From an uncultured Bacteroidota bacterium (GTDB lineage Bacteria; Bacteroidota; Bacteroidia; Chitinophagales; Chitinophagaceae), in assembly GCA_903913355.1 (NCBI GenBank), contig CAIWKU010000328.1, positions 1 through 6,048 on the forward strand: 6,048 bases of DNA, read 5' to 3'. Of the stretch, positions 1-6,048 are shown piece after piece. Within the stretch, counting starts at the first letter, position 1. The number at the start of each line of letters is the position of its first letter. The translations under genes and the position numbers were made by a program. The notes beneath the pieces are model-generated. The model made no database searches, was not told where the DNA came from, and saw only the letters and a program-made list of their open reading frames with translations.

Positions 1-1
1 C

Positions 2-20
2 GTGTTGTGCCATTAGAATT
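2..20 (+). repeat. Left terminal inverted repeat of the 2-285 element
   Basis: This end begins GTGTTGTGC and pairs with 267-285 at 16 of 19 positions, the outermost nine without mismatch. Base 1 no longer pairs with base 286, which sets the outer limit. Confidence 0.6.
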
Positions 21-156
21 ATTTAAAATTTACTATTGAATAAAAAACAAGCTAAGGAGGGTGCCAGATGAATAATTACTAATCAGTCCCTGTGGACGGC
101 CTTTATTGGTTCGATGCCGGGCGAATGGCCCCAGCAAAAAAAATGATGCGAAGCAC

Positions 157-173
157 TCCCGCCGAGGGCGGGA
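157..173. repeat. Hairpin 1, TCCCGCC/GGCGGGA palindrome
   Basis: A perfect 7-bp GC-rich stem (157-163 with 167-173) closes a 3-base loop, GAG. The same stem recurs at 190-206, so the two are paired copies of one palindromic unit. Each arm can also pair with the opposite arm of the other copy, giving alternative folds. Confidence 0.75.
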
Positions 174-189
174 TTAGAAGCAATATTAG

Positions 190-206
190 TCCCGCCAATG
201 GCGGGA
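190..206. repeat. Hairpin 2, second TCCCGCC/GGCGGGA palindrome
   Basis: This is the same 7-bp stem as at 157-173 (190-196 with 200-206), with loop AAT instead of GAG. The two units start 33 bp apart and are separated by 16 bases (174-189). Stem conservation with a changed loop suggests the paired structure matters more than the sequence between. There is no U-tract after either hairpin, so neither reads as a classic intrinsic terminator. Confidence 0.75.
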
Positions 207-228
207 TAACAGGGACGGGGCCTAGCGG

Positions 229-243
229 CCGTGAGCGACACGG
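229..243. repeat. Hairpin 3, CCGTG/CACGG
   Basis: A perfect 5-bp stem (229-233 with 239-243) encloses the 5-base loop AGCGA. It sits just right of the 8-bp sequence at 209-216 that pairs with 86-93, so it lies outside that inner stem but inside the terminal repeats. Confidence 0.5.
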
Positions 244-266
244 GGTTACGAATATTAATATGACTG

Positions 267-285
267 AATTTTGATAGCACAACAC
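267..285 (-). repeat. Right terminal inverted repeat of the 2-285 element
   Basis: Read on the minus strand this starts GTGTTGTGC and continues TATCAAAATT. It differs from the left copy at three of 19 positions, all transition-type changes (C/T, T/C, G/A). Transitions between the two ends are what would be expected of diverged copies of one ancestral end. Confidence 0.6.
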
Positions 286-290
286 TTTAT

Positions 291-347
291 TAATTAACAA
301 TTTAAAGTGGTACTCGGCTAAACAATTCAATTATCAATTGTTAATTA
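291..347. repeat. AT-rich inverted repeat downstream of the S9 peptidase gene
   Basis: TAATTAACAATT at 291-302 is the exact complement of 336-347, leaving a 33-base loop. A shorter alternative hairpin uses 321-327 with 336-342 (7-bp stem, 8-base loop). It starts two bases beyond the peptidase stop codon, where a transcript end would be expected. The stems are almost pure A/T and no clear run of U follows in the minus direction, so a terminator role is only a possibility. It separates the gene from the 2-285 element. Confidence 0.4.
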
Positions 348-348
348 C

Positions 349-3300
349 TCAATATCCTAGCCCTAAATCCCGCCCCTTCATCACCGCTGGTACGCCTTCG
401 GATATCCATTTTGAGGGTTTATCGCCTTTAAGCATATAATCAAAGAATTGCTGTTCCCGGATTTGGATATCTTTTCGGTTCTTTCTTTCCATCAGGTTAT
501 GTACTTCATTGTTATACGTAAGCATCCATACTTTTTTGCCTAAACGACGCATACCCGCATACATTTCAATTCCCTGGTACCAGGGTACAGCATCATCCGC
601 ATCATTGGCCATAATGACTAAAGGAGTGGTTACTTTAGGAAGAGAGAATAAGGCTGAATTTTTTATGTATAGCTCAGGCTTCTCCCATAAAGTAGCTCCG
701 ATCCTGCTTTGTGATTTTTCGTATTGAAATTGTCTTACAATACCCGGTCCCCATCTTACACCACCATAGGCACTGGTCATATTGGCTACCGGTGCACCTG
801 CCCAGGCTGCTGCATATAAATTCGTTTTGGTTATCAGGTAAACAATCTGGTATCCTCCCCAGCTTTGGCCTTGTAAACCAATTTTCGTGCTATCCACATA
901 TCCTTTCTTTACTACAGCCCTGGTTCCACTTAGTATATAATCGTATGCGCTCTGTCCCGGGTACCCGGTTTTATACCAGATATCGGGAACAAATACAATA
1001 TACCCCCGACTCACAAAAAAGGGAATATTCAATGCAGAAGGTGTGGGTGCCGGAGAACGATAGTTGTATAAGGTTGTATTATTTCTTTCATAGAAATAGA
1101 CAATCATCGGATACTTCTTTTTCGGATCGAAATCTTCGGGTTTATAGATAATTCCTTCAGTTTGCTTTCCGGTATACGCTGTCCATTTGAATAATTCCGA
1201 ACTACCCCAATTGTATTGGCTTTGCTGCTGGTTGATATGGGATAACTGGGTAGCTGTCGTCAAAGGATTTAAGGTATATACATCCGGCGATTTTACATAG
1301 GTTTCTTTTGTAAAACTGTATACCTCTGCATCTTTTGCTTTTTGTACCAAGGCACCCACCGAAACAGGCTCTTTGAACAAGATATTGGTAGTATTCTTAG
1401 CAAGATCCAATACAGCCAGCCCACTACTCTTATCTTTTTCATCAAACACACGCAATAGTATTTTTTGTGTCGGCGTAATAAATCGTTCTTCTCTGTCAAC
1501 ATTAATATACCTGTATTCTATTTTATCTTTTCTCCCTGTTGTTAAACAAACAGATTTTGCCTTTCCTTCCGGGTCAATCTGCCAGATATCATACCTGTCA
1601 TAGATATATACATATTTATCTCCTTCAGCCCATCTTACCACCCCATACGCATTGGGATCATCGGGCACATCGTTTTCTTCATCCACCAAAGAAGTTTTGA
1701 TATCTCTTGCAACCGGGTTCAGTTTTTTGTCAATCGCATTATAGGCAAAGTATCCGTGTTTTACTTCATCGTAATACAATACATATTTACCCGAATAAGA
1801 AGGATAGAGTGCACTTCCTTTGAAATTTTTGACAATTAATTCCTGTTTCCCGGTTTCCGGATTAATCGCATAAATATCGCTGTAAGTGAATCCCTGCCAT
1901 TGTCCGGCTATTCGTCTGCCTGTATCTGATGTTCCATAAAAAAAACTTCCATCCCCTTCTTTGGTTTGTAAAACAGACCTGAGTGCAGGATTCGCTAGTT
2001 GTACCATCTGCTGAGAAGCAAGATCAAAACGAGCGAGGTAAGATCGTTTTAATTCGCCATCCAATGATTTCAATTGTGCGGGTTGTATCTGGTCGTCATT
2101 ATAATGCCAAACATCAAGACTTACCCTGTCAAATTCCGGAAGTGTTGTGTCTTTGGGTGGAATAATAACAGCTGTGCCAAAGAAAAGTCGTTGACCGCTT
2201 TTACTAAATCCCATGGTTTCACCCGCATTTCTGGCGGCTCTTCCCCCTCCCGTATTCGCAAATTCGGCAACTGTCCAGTTTGGCAATAACCCTTTGGTTC
2301 CACGGGAAGCCAGTAATACCGCACTATCCGAACCTGTTTTATAATAATAGAGTTTATAGAATTTTTGTACGGCTTTTGTACTGCTATCACGTTCTGCAAT
2401 AAATGCTATCTGCGAGCCGGTTTCATCCAGTACATAAGATTTTGCATCGTTGAATTTTTTAAAAATCGTTGTGCTTACATTATTGGTCAAATCCAGTTTT
2501 ACTACCGATGCCAAAGAGCTGGAATCATTCTGTTTGCGGGATGTTTCATACAGCAGCACCTGACCGTTTTTACTGAAATAATATTCTGTAACCAATTGAA
2601 TAGATCGTGTTTTACCGGTAGCAAGATCTTTCAATACCAATTCCGTACCTTCTTCAACAACTTCATCAGGCGTAGTTGCGGAAGCAGCACCAGCACGACC
2701 GGCATTGCCTGTGGTTGCACGGACTTCGGGTTTTGGAGACTGCAATACAGACATTCCTTTGAGTTTGGCATCATTGGCTTTATTGCGGATACTATCGGCA
2801 ATATGCACGAGGCTATCGGCAATGGAAACCATGGCATTGATTCTGCTAATTGAGTCAAGTTCCATTTTTCCGTTTTTCCTGGATGGGTCTGCAAGCGGTT
2901 TTTCCATCAGGTAAGCCAGCCAATTATTTCCCCCTTCTTCCGGTGTTTTGAAATTTTTGACACGGGCAGTTTTCACCAATTGCCTTTTGCTGATATCATA
3001 GATAGCCAAACTATCCTTTGGCATATCATCCGGCCGCTTTTTTTTGATTCTGGCATCACGGGTATCTTTAAAATAAGGTTTAATCTTACAAATTATATAC
3101 TTGCTATCCTCAGTAATCATGGCCCCGTATCCTCTCGGGATCTCTTTTTTCTCTTCTCCATTTACCGATTGAATCACCAGCACTCCATCTCCTTCCTGTG
3201 GATTAATCGTATAAATCACCCATTTCCCATCATTACTGATGGCTTTTTCACCAATGCTCTGCCATCCGTCATATACAGAATGATCCAATGGCTTTTTTTG

Positions 3301-3354
3301 TGAAAAGGATACAATTGAGAAACTTAAAAAAATAAGGAAGGCAAAGGTTTTCAT
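349..3354 (-). CDS. Secreted S9-family (prolyl oligopeptidase / DPP-IV-like) serine peptidase
   Basis: This 1001-residue protein should cleave peptides in the periplasm or at the cell surface. Residues 1-18 form a signal peptide (basic start, hydrophobic core, cleavage probably before Gln19) with no lipobox cysteine. Residues 25-720 carry repeated beta-strand motifs of the kind ISNDGKW and FSKNGQVL, typical of the S9 beta-propeller. The alpha/beta-hydrolase domain occupies about 735-975. The catalytic triad is readable: Ser831 in GQSWGGY, Asp920 in ADDAV and His952 in EVHN. The Asp-to-His spacing of 32 equals that of human DPP-IV. Oddities are a helical insert at about 160-200, a Gly/Ala/Thr-rich linker at about 207-236 and a GGGRAARNAG loop near 369-378; the total exceeds typical 700-800 residue S9 enzymes. 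The C-terminus shows no obvious sorting domain. It lies 90 bp downstream of the EamA gene. Substrate preference cannot be read from the sequence. Confidence 0.93.
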   Translation of the reverse strand: MKTFAFLIFLSFSIVSFSQKKPLDHSVYDGWQSIGEKAISNDGKWVIYTINPQEGDGVLVIQSVNGEEKKEIPRGYGAMITEDSKYIICKIKPYFKDTRDARIKKKRPDDMPKDSLAIYDISKRQLVKTARVKNFKTPEEGGNNWLAYLMEKPLADPSRKNGKMELDSISRINAMVSIADSLVHIADSIRNKANDAKLKGMSVLQSPKPEVRATTGNAGRAGAASATTPDEVVEEGTELVLKDLATGKTRSIQLVTEYYFSKNGQVLLYETSRKQNDSSSLASVVKLDLTNNVSTTIFKKFNDAKSYVLDETGSQIAFIAERDSSTKAVQKFYKLYYYKTGSDSAVLLASRGTKGLLPNWTVAEFANTGGGRAARNAGETMGFSKSGQRLFFGTAVIIPPKDTTLPEFDRVSLDVWHYNDDQIQPAQLKSLDGELKRSYLARFDLASQQMVQLANPALRSVLQTKEGDGSFFYGTSDTGRRIAGQWQGFTYSDIYAINPETGKQELIVKNFKGSALYPSYSGKYVLYYDEVKHGYFAYNAIDKKLNPVARDIKTSLVDEENDVPDDPNAYGVVRWAEGDKYVYIYDRYDIWQIDPEGKAKSVCLTTGRKDKIEYRYINVDREERFITPTQKILLRVFDEKDKSSGLAVLDLAKNTTNILFKEPVSVGALVQKAKDAEVYSFTKETYVKSPDVYTLNPLTTATQLSHINQQQSQYNWGSSELFKWTAYTGKQTEGIIYKPEDFDPKKKYPMIVYFYERNNTTLYNYRSPAPTPSALNIPFFVSRGYIVFVPDIWYKTGYPGQSAYDYILSGTRAVVKKGYVDSTKIGLQGQSWGGYQIVYLITKTNLYAAAWAGAPVANMTSAYGGVRWGPGIVRQFQYEKSQSRIGATLWEKPELYIKNSALFSLPKVTTPLVIMANDADDAVPWYQGIEMYAGMRRLGKKVWMLTYNNEVHNLMERKNRKDIQIREQQFFDYMLKGDKPSKWISEGVPAVMKGRDLGLGY

Positions 3355-3377
3355 GCGCAGTCATTTTTGTCTGATTC

Positions 3378-3385
3378 CGAAGATA
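3378..3385 (-). promoter_or_regulatory. Possible Bacteroidota -7 element for the S9 peptidase gene
   Basis: On the minus strand this reads TATCTTCG, one mismatch from the Bacteroidota -7 consensus TAnnTTTG, and ends 23 bases before the start codon. No good -33 TTG partner is visible at the usual distance, so the gene may be read through from the EamA gene instead. Confidence 0.2.
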
Positions 3386-3444
3386 ATTAAACATTGGAAT
3401 AAGCCATTTGTAAAACAGGAGTATTTGATAAGCGGGGAAGTATT

Positions 3445-4323
3445 CTAATGGTGAGCAGCTTTTTTTTGCACGATTCTCGCCATTTGTAATACTACGGATA
3501 AGGCAATCAACCCAAAACCCACATAAAAACTAATTCCCAGTTCCTTATTTTCTTTAAATAGAACAAATGCGAGAATGATACCATACACAGGTTCCAGGTT
3601 AAGAGTAAGGTTTTGTGTGAAAGCAGAAATTCGCTGTAAAGCCTGCAGCATCAGGTCCATTGCCAACACCGTGCAAAGCCAGCTAAGTATTATTAACCAT
3701 ATCCAATCCTTCCAGACCGGAAAAATATAGGTGGTAGGAAAGTAATGCAGATAAAAAGGCATTCCGATGGTAAGAATCAATAAACCACCACTCAATTGAT
3801 ACAACATAACCGTTTTTGCTCCGGCAATTTTGACGTTCTTTTTGGTAAGTACCGAGAACAGTGATGCCAATACTGCAGAAACTAATCCCAGCAAAATCCC
3901 TGTCCGGTAACGGGTATCAAAATGAAAAATCAATAAAATGCCAGAGAGGCTAATCAACCCCAAACCGGTTTCTGACCAGCTGAATAATTTTTTGGTAAGC
4001 AGGGGTTCCAATATGGCCGTGAATAATCCTACGGAAGCAAAACAAACCAGGGCAATGGAAACATTCGCTATTTTGATACTGCCATAGAAGAATACCCAAT
4101 GCAAGGCAATTAAAGTGCCAATCCCCAATAATTTCCAGACGGATGCAGGTGATATGAGTTCGAGAGAGCGTTTGATAGATAGCCAGGCAAATAATGTAAT
4201 CACCGTAATCAGTATCCTGTACCAGACAAGTAATCCTTCATTTAATTGAATCAATGCGCCCAATGCACCGGTAAACCCAGCCAGGAAAACAGAGATATGC
4301 AATTTAATCAACGCCTGCTTCAT
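3445..4323 (-). CDS. EamA-family (DMT superfamily) membrane transporter
   Basis: This 292-residue inner-membrane protein has the usual length and layout of a two-repeat EamA transporter: about ten hydrophobic segments in two halves, roughly 8-134 and 142-280. Each half carries the family's hallmark near its end, LEPLL at 105-109 and LEPVYG at 243-248. The conserved arginine of the first repeat appears in WYR at 34-36, and the tail is short and basic (QKKAAHH). Relatives export or exchange small metabolites such as amino acids, but this subgroup's substrate cannot be told from sequence. The ATG at 4321-4323 is the natural start because the first helix follows directly; no Shine-Dalgarno precedes it, as is normal in Bacteroidota. 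It is divergent from the ABC genes and 90 bp upstream of the S9 peptidase on the same strand, so co-transcription with the peptidase is possible. Confidence 0.92.
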   Translation of the reverse strand: MKQALIKLHISVFLAGFTGALGALIQLNEGLLVWYRILITVITLFAWLSIKRSLELISPASVWKLLGIGTLIALHWVFFYGSIKIANVSIALVCFASVGLFTAILEPLLTKKLFSWSETGLGLISLSGILLIFHFDTRYRTGILLGLVSAVLASLFSVLTKKNVKIAGAKTVMLYQLSGGLLILTIGMPFYLHYFPTTYIFPVWKDWIWLIILSWLCTVLAMDLMLQALQRISAFTQNLTLNLEPVYGIILAFVLFKENKELGISFYVGFGLIALSVVLQMARIVQKKAAHH

Positions 4324-4336
4324 GGTTTAAAGAAAC

Positions 4337-4346
4337 AGAATATTCT
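4337..4346. promoter_or_regulatory. 10-bp palindrome in the divergent intergenic region
   Basis: AGAATATTCT is a perfect palindrome 13 bases upstream of the EamA start codon, in the 108-bp gap between divergent genes. It could be an operator half or chance, since A/T-rich palindromes of this size are common. Confidence 0.15.
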
Positions 4347-4359
4347 TGTAGCCAGGCCA

Positions 4360-4389
4360 TTTGCGATAAAATAAACTGTATTATATTGT
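4360..4389 (+). promoter_or_regulatory. Possible promoter for the ABC exporter operon
   Basis: TTTG at 4360-4363 is followed after 18 bases by TATATTGT at 4382-4389, a partial match to the Bacteroidota -33/-7 pattern (TTTG, about 19-21 bases, TAnnTTTG). The -7 match is imperfect and the spacing slightly short. It would give an A-rich leader of about 35-40 bases before the ATPase start. Confidence 0.3.
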
Positions 4390-4431
4390 AATGATTTAAA
4401 TATTAGTGCTTACTAACATCAAAAAAAAGTA

Positions 4432-5205
4432 ATGAATCCGATCATCAGCCTAAAGAATGTTTATAAAAACTATGGAGCCAAACAGGTATTAAAAGGGATC
4501 AATCTTTCGATCTATCCCGGGCAGGTTATAGGCTATATCGGTCCGAATGGTGCAGGGAAAAGCACAACCGTTAAGATTTTATGTGGACTGATTTCAGATT
4601 ATGAAGGAGAGGTTTTGATAGACGGAATCAATCTTCAGGACGATCCCGTTGCAGTAAAAAGTAAGATTGGCTATGTACCAGAGCTGGCAGAATTATACGA
4701 TGTATTAACGCCTGTTGAATTTCTTGGATTTATGGCCCAGTTGTATAATATGCCGGAAGAACTGGCGAGTGATCGAATCAATCGAATGTTAACCGCTTTT
4801 GGCCTAGAAGCCAGCATGCACCAACGGATGGATACGTTTAGTAAGGGTATGCGGCAAAAAGTGCTGATCAGTTCCGGACTATTACATAACCCGGATATTA
4901 TTATCCTGGATGAACCCCTAAGCGGACTGGATGCAAACAGTGTAATTATTGTGAAAGACCTGATCAGTAAACTGGCCAAAGAAGGGAAAACCATTTTTTA
5001 TTGCAGTCATATGATGGATGTAGTTGAAAAAGTTAGCGATCGAATTATTCTGATCAATGAAGGAGTGGTAATAGCCGATGGAAGTTTTGAGGAGTTGAAA
5101 GAACAACAGGGTAATCAAAGTCTTGAACAAATTTTTGCCCATATGACAGCAAAAGATTCACTTTCAGATGCTGCCGATGAGTTAATGAACGCTTTTGGAA
5201 AATAA
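4432..5205 (+). CDS. ABC transporter ATP-binding protein (ABC-2 exporter type)
   Basis: This 257-residue cytoplasmic ATPase should power the permease encoded just downstream. All nucleotide-binding motifs are intact: Walker A GPNGAGKST at 37-45, signature SKGMRQ at 137-142, Walker B ILDEP at 158-162 with catalytic Glu161, D-loop GLDA at 165-168 and the switch histidine His193 in CSH. The Q-loop position reads GYVPE (80-84), with Pro-Glu instead of glutamine. That variant and the SKGMRQ signature are common in DrrA/NatA/CcmA-like ATPases of ABC-2 exporters and are not a defect. The tail after about residue 220 is short and acidic. The start ATG is preceded by an A-rich stretch (CAAAAAAAAGTA) and not a Shine-Dalgarno, usual for Bacteroidota. 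The permease begins 11 bp after the stop. Cargo is unknown. Confidence 0.95.
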   Translation: MNPIISLKNVYKNYGAKQVLKGINLSIYPGQVIGYIGPNGAGKSTTVKILCGLISDYEGEVLIDGINLQDDPVAVKSKIGYVPELAELYDVLTPVEFLGFMAQLYNMPEELASDRINRMLTAFGLEASMHQRMDTFSKGMRQKVLISSGLLHNPDIIILDEPLSGLDANSVIIVKDLISKLAKEGKTIFYCSHMMDVVEKVSDRIILINEGVVIADGSFEELKEQQGNQSLEQIFAHMTAKDSLSDAADELMNAFGK

Positions 5206-5216
5206 ACCAGACCCTG

Positions 5217-6048
5217 ATGAATATTGTCAATAGATTTTTTCTAAAACTGTTATTACTTCCTTCTGGTTTTTACCGTAAGATGGGTGTGAATACTGATCAT
5301 CTGGATACGATACTTTCGTTTAAACTAATCATGGATGACCGCCGACCCAATAGTATTCACCAAACACGTCAAAAGAAACAAGTTAAACCAATCAGCTTTG
5401 CTACTTTGGGGTTAATGCTTTTCTCGGTTATTTTAGGTTGTATATTTTTGACAAGTTTTGCAGTTGGGAACGATGATATCACGAAACTGACCATCTATTT
5501 CTCCTTTTATATTTTTGTTTTAGCATCTACCCTGATCACTGATTTTACATCAGTTTTGATTGATGTTCGGGATAATATGATTATACTCCCGAAACCCATC
5601 AATGACAAGACATTTGTACTGGCCAGGTTATTGCATATTATTATACATGTATCAAAAATCGTTATCCCGATGAGTTTGCCGGGAATGATTTTTATCGCAG
5701 TAATGCATGGTGCGCGTAGCTTATTTCCTTTTATTTTTTTAATTCTTTCCGCCACGCTGTTTACTATTTTCCTGATCAATGCTATGTATATTTTGATTCT
5801 GCGGTTAACAACACCGCAGAAATTTAAATCCATTATCAGTTATTTTCAGATTGGATTTGCGATTGTATTTTATGGTGGCTATCAACTCGTACCCCGACTC
5901 ATCAACAAAGCTGCACTTGCGGGATATTCAGTCAGTTCCTCTACCTGGGCTTTATTTGCTCCTTCCTATTGGCTAGCGGGCAGTTGGCAGTTCATGAAAG
6001 GTCCTGATTATACAGCTTTCGGATTTGTTTGCTTACTAATCAGAGATC
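5217..6048 (+). CDS. ABC exporter permease subunit, partial (3' end beyond window)
   Basis: The frame is open from the ATG at 5217 to the window edge, giving 277 residues without a stop; the rest is missing. The first 57 residues are a cytoplasmic N-terminus with a basic patch (QTRQKKQVK). Hydrophobic segments follow at about 58-83, 91-114, 141-164, 168-196 and 206-228, with another starting near 264. A cytoplasmic loop, RDNMIILPKPINDKTFVLAR (118-137), resembles loops in large ABC-2-type exporter permeases where the 'LP.P' segment precedes a helix entering the membrane. A second recognisable stretch is APSYWLAGSW (248-257). Its position 11 bp behind an exporter-type ATPase makes it the membrane partner. 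Family members I would compare run to about 500 residues, so perhaps half is absent; that size is from general knowledge. The substrate is unknown. Confidence 0.85.
   Translation, partial: MNIVNRFFLKLLLLPSGFYRKMGVNTDHLDTILSFKLIMDDRRPNSIHQTRQKKQVKPISFATLGLMLFSVILGCIFLTSFAVGNDDITKLTIYFSFYIFVLASTLITDFTSVLIDVRDNMIILPKPINDKTFVLARLLHIIIHVSKIVIPMSLPGMIFIAVMHGARSLFPFIFLILSATLFTIFLINAMYILILRLTTPQKFKSIISYFQIGFAIVFYGGYQLVPRLINKAALAGYSVSSSTWALFAPSYWLAGSWQFMKGPDYTAFGFVCLLIRD

Larger units (their letters stand above)
86..216. repeat. Nested 8-bp inverted repeat (86-93 with 209-216)
   Basis: GTCCCTGT at 86-93 is the exact complement of ACAGGGAC at 209-216. This inner stem encloses hairpins 1 and 2 and is itself enclosed by the terminal inverted repeats, giving a branched fold. 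A competing local hairpin exists at 86-97 (GTCC, loop CTGT, GGAC), so the fold may switch or the match may be partly accidental. Confidence 0.5.
2..285. mobile_element. MITE-like non-coding element bounded by terminal inverted repeats
   Basis: The segment is bounded by an inverted repeat. The first nine bases at 2-10 (GTGTTGTGC) match the complement of 277-285 exactly, and the match extends to 16 of 19 positions (2-20 against 267-285). Between the ends lie AT-rich arms and a GC-rich core; bases 151-250 are about 63% G+C by hand count, well above the neighbouring genes. The core holds three short hairpins and a nested 8-bp inverted repeat. No open reading frame inside looks like a real protein and there is no transposase, so if mobile it would depend on an enzyme encoded elsewhere. 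Only one base of left flank is present, so a target-site duplication cannot be tested. Alternatives are a structured RNA gene or a REP-type dispersed repeat. The repeat structure is seen directly; mobility is inferred. Confidence 0.5.

Noticed and set aside
108..134. tRNA-like T-arm (GGTTCGAT) followed by a CCCCA stretch
   Set aside because: The bases around GGTTCGAT do not form a five-pair T stem, and no acceptor, D or anticodon arms can be drawn at proper distances.
157..206. Possible CRISPR repeats
   Set aside because: There are only two units, each a palindrome of 17 bp, with a 16-bp gap and no cas genes. That is too short and too few for an array.
209..245. Possible integron attC site
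   Set aside because: GCCTAGC near 220 resembles but does not match the RYYYAAC core, no matching GTTRRRY partner is placed correctly, and there is no integrase or cassette.
92..274. 60-codon plus-strand open frame and overlapping minus-strand frames (83-280, 103-330) inside the repeat element
   Set aside because: The translations are Gly/Pro/Arg-rich products of the GC-rich hairpins, resemble no protein family I know, and overlap each other on both strands. The inverted repeats explain the sequence better.
711..1151. 146-codon open frame on the plus strand
   Set aside because: It is antisense to the catalytic domain of the S9 peptidase, where the sense strand is constrained by the Ser831 region. 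The translation looks like noise.
2365..2853. 162-codon open frame on the plus strand
   Set aside because: It lies wholly antisense to the well-supported S9 peptidase and its translation is rich in Cys, Phe and Ile with no recognisable domain. It is a shadow frame.
3355..3444. Terminator between the EamA and S9 genes
   Set aside because: I found no stable stem followed by a U-run on the minus strand. The gap is consistent with read-through or a separate promoter, and neither can be decided.

Overview
The window looks like chromosomal DNA of a Bacteroidota bacterium, probably of the Chitinophagaceae or a close relative. The grounds are the moderately AT-rich coding DNA, the absence of Shine-Dalgarno sequences before the protein genes, and the style of the large exported S9 peptidase (short signal peptide with a glutamine at the likely cleavage site). 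The family-level placement is an inference from protein style, not a search result.

Layout, left to right. Bases 1-348 hold no convincing protein gene. Most of this is one compact element of about 284 bp bounded by imperfect 19-bp terminal inverted repeats (2-20 and 267-285). It has a GC-rich centre carrying two near-identical hairpins 33 bp apart, a third hairpin and a nested 8-bp inverted repeat. It resembles a non-coding miniature transposable element (MITE-like) or a dispersed structured repeat. An AT-rich inverted repeat (291-347) lies between it and the first gene. On the minus strand follow a 1001-residue secreted prolyl-oligopeptidase-type serine peptidase (349-3354) and, 90 bp upstream of it, an EamA-type (DMT superfamily) transporter of 292 residues (3445-4323). 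A 108-bp divergent intergenic region separates these from a plus-strand pair: an ABC transporter ATPase (4432-5205) and, 11 bp later, a membrane permease that runs off the right edge (5217-6048).

The ATPase and permease are almost certainly one operon making a two-component ABC-2-like exporter of unknown substrate. The peptidase and the EamA transporter share a strand but have no evident functional link. I see no convincing new biological system. The part least explained by known gene families is the inverted-repeat element at the left end.
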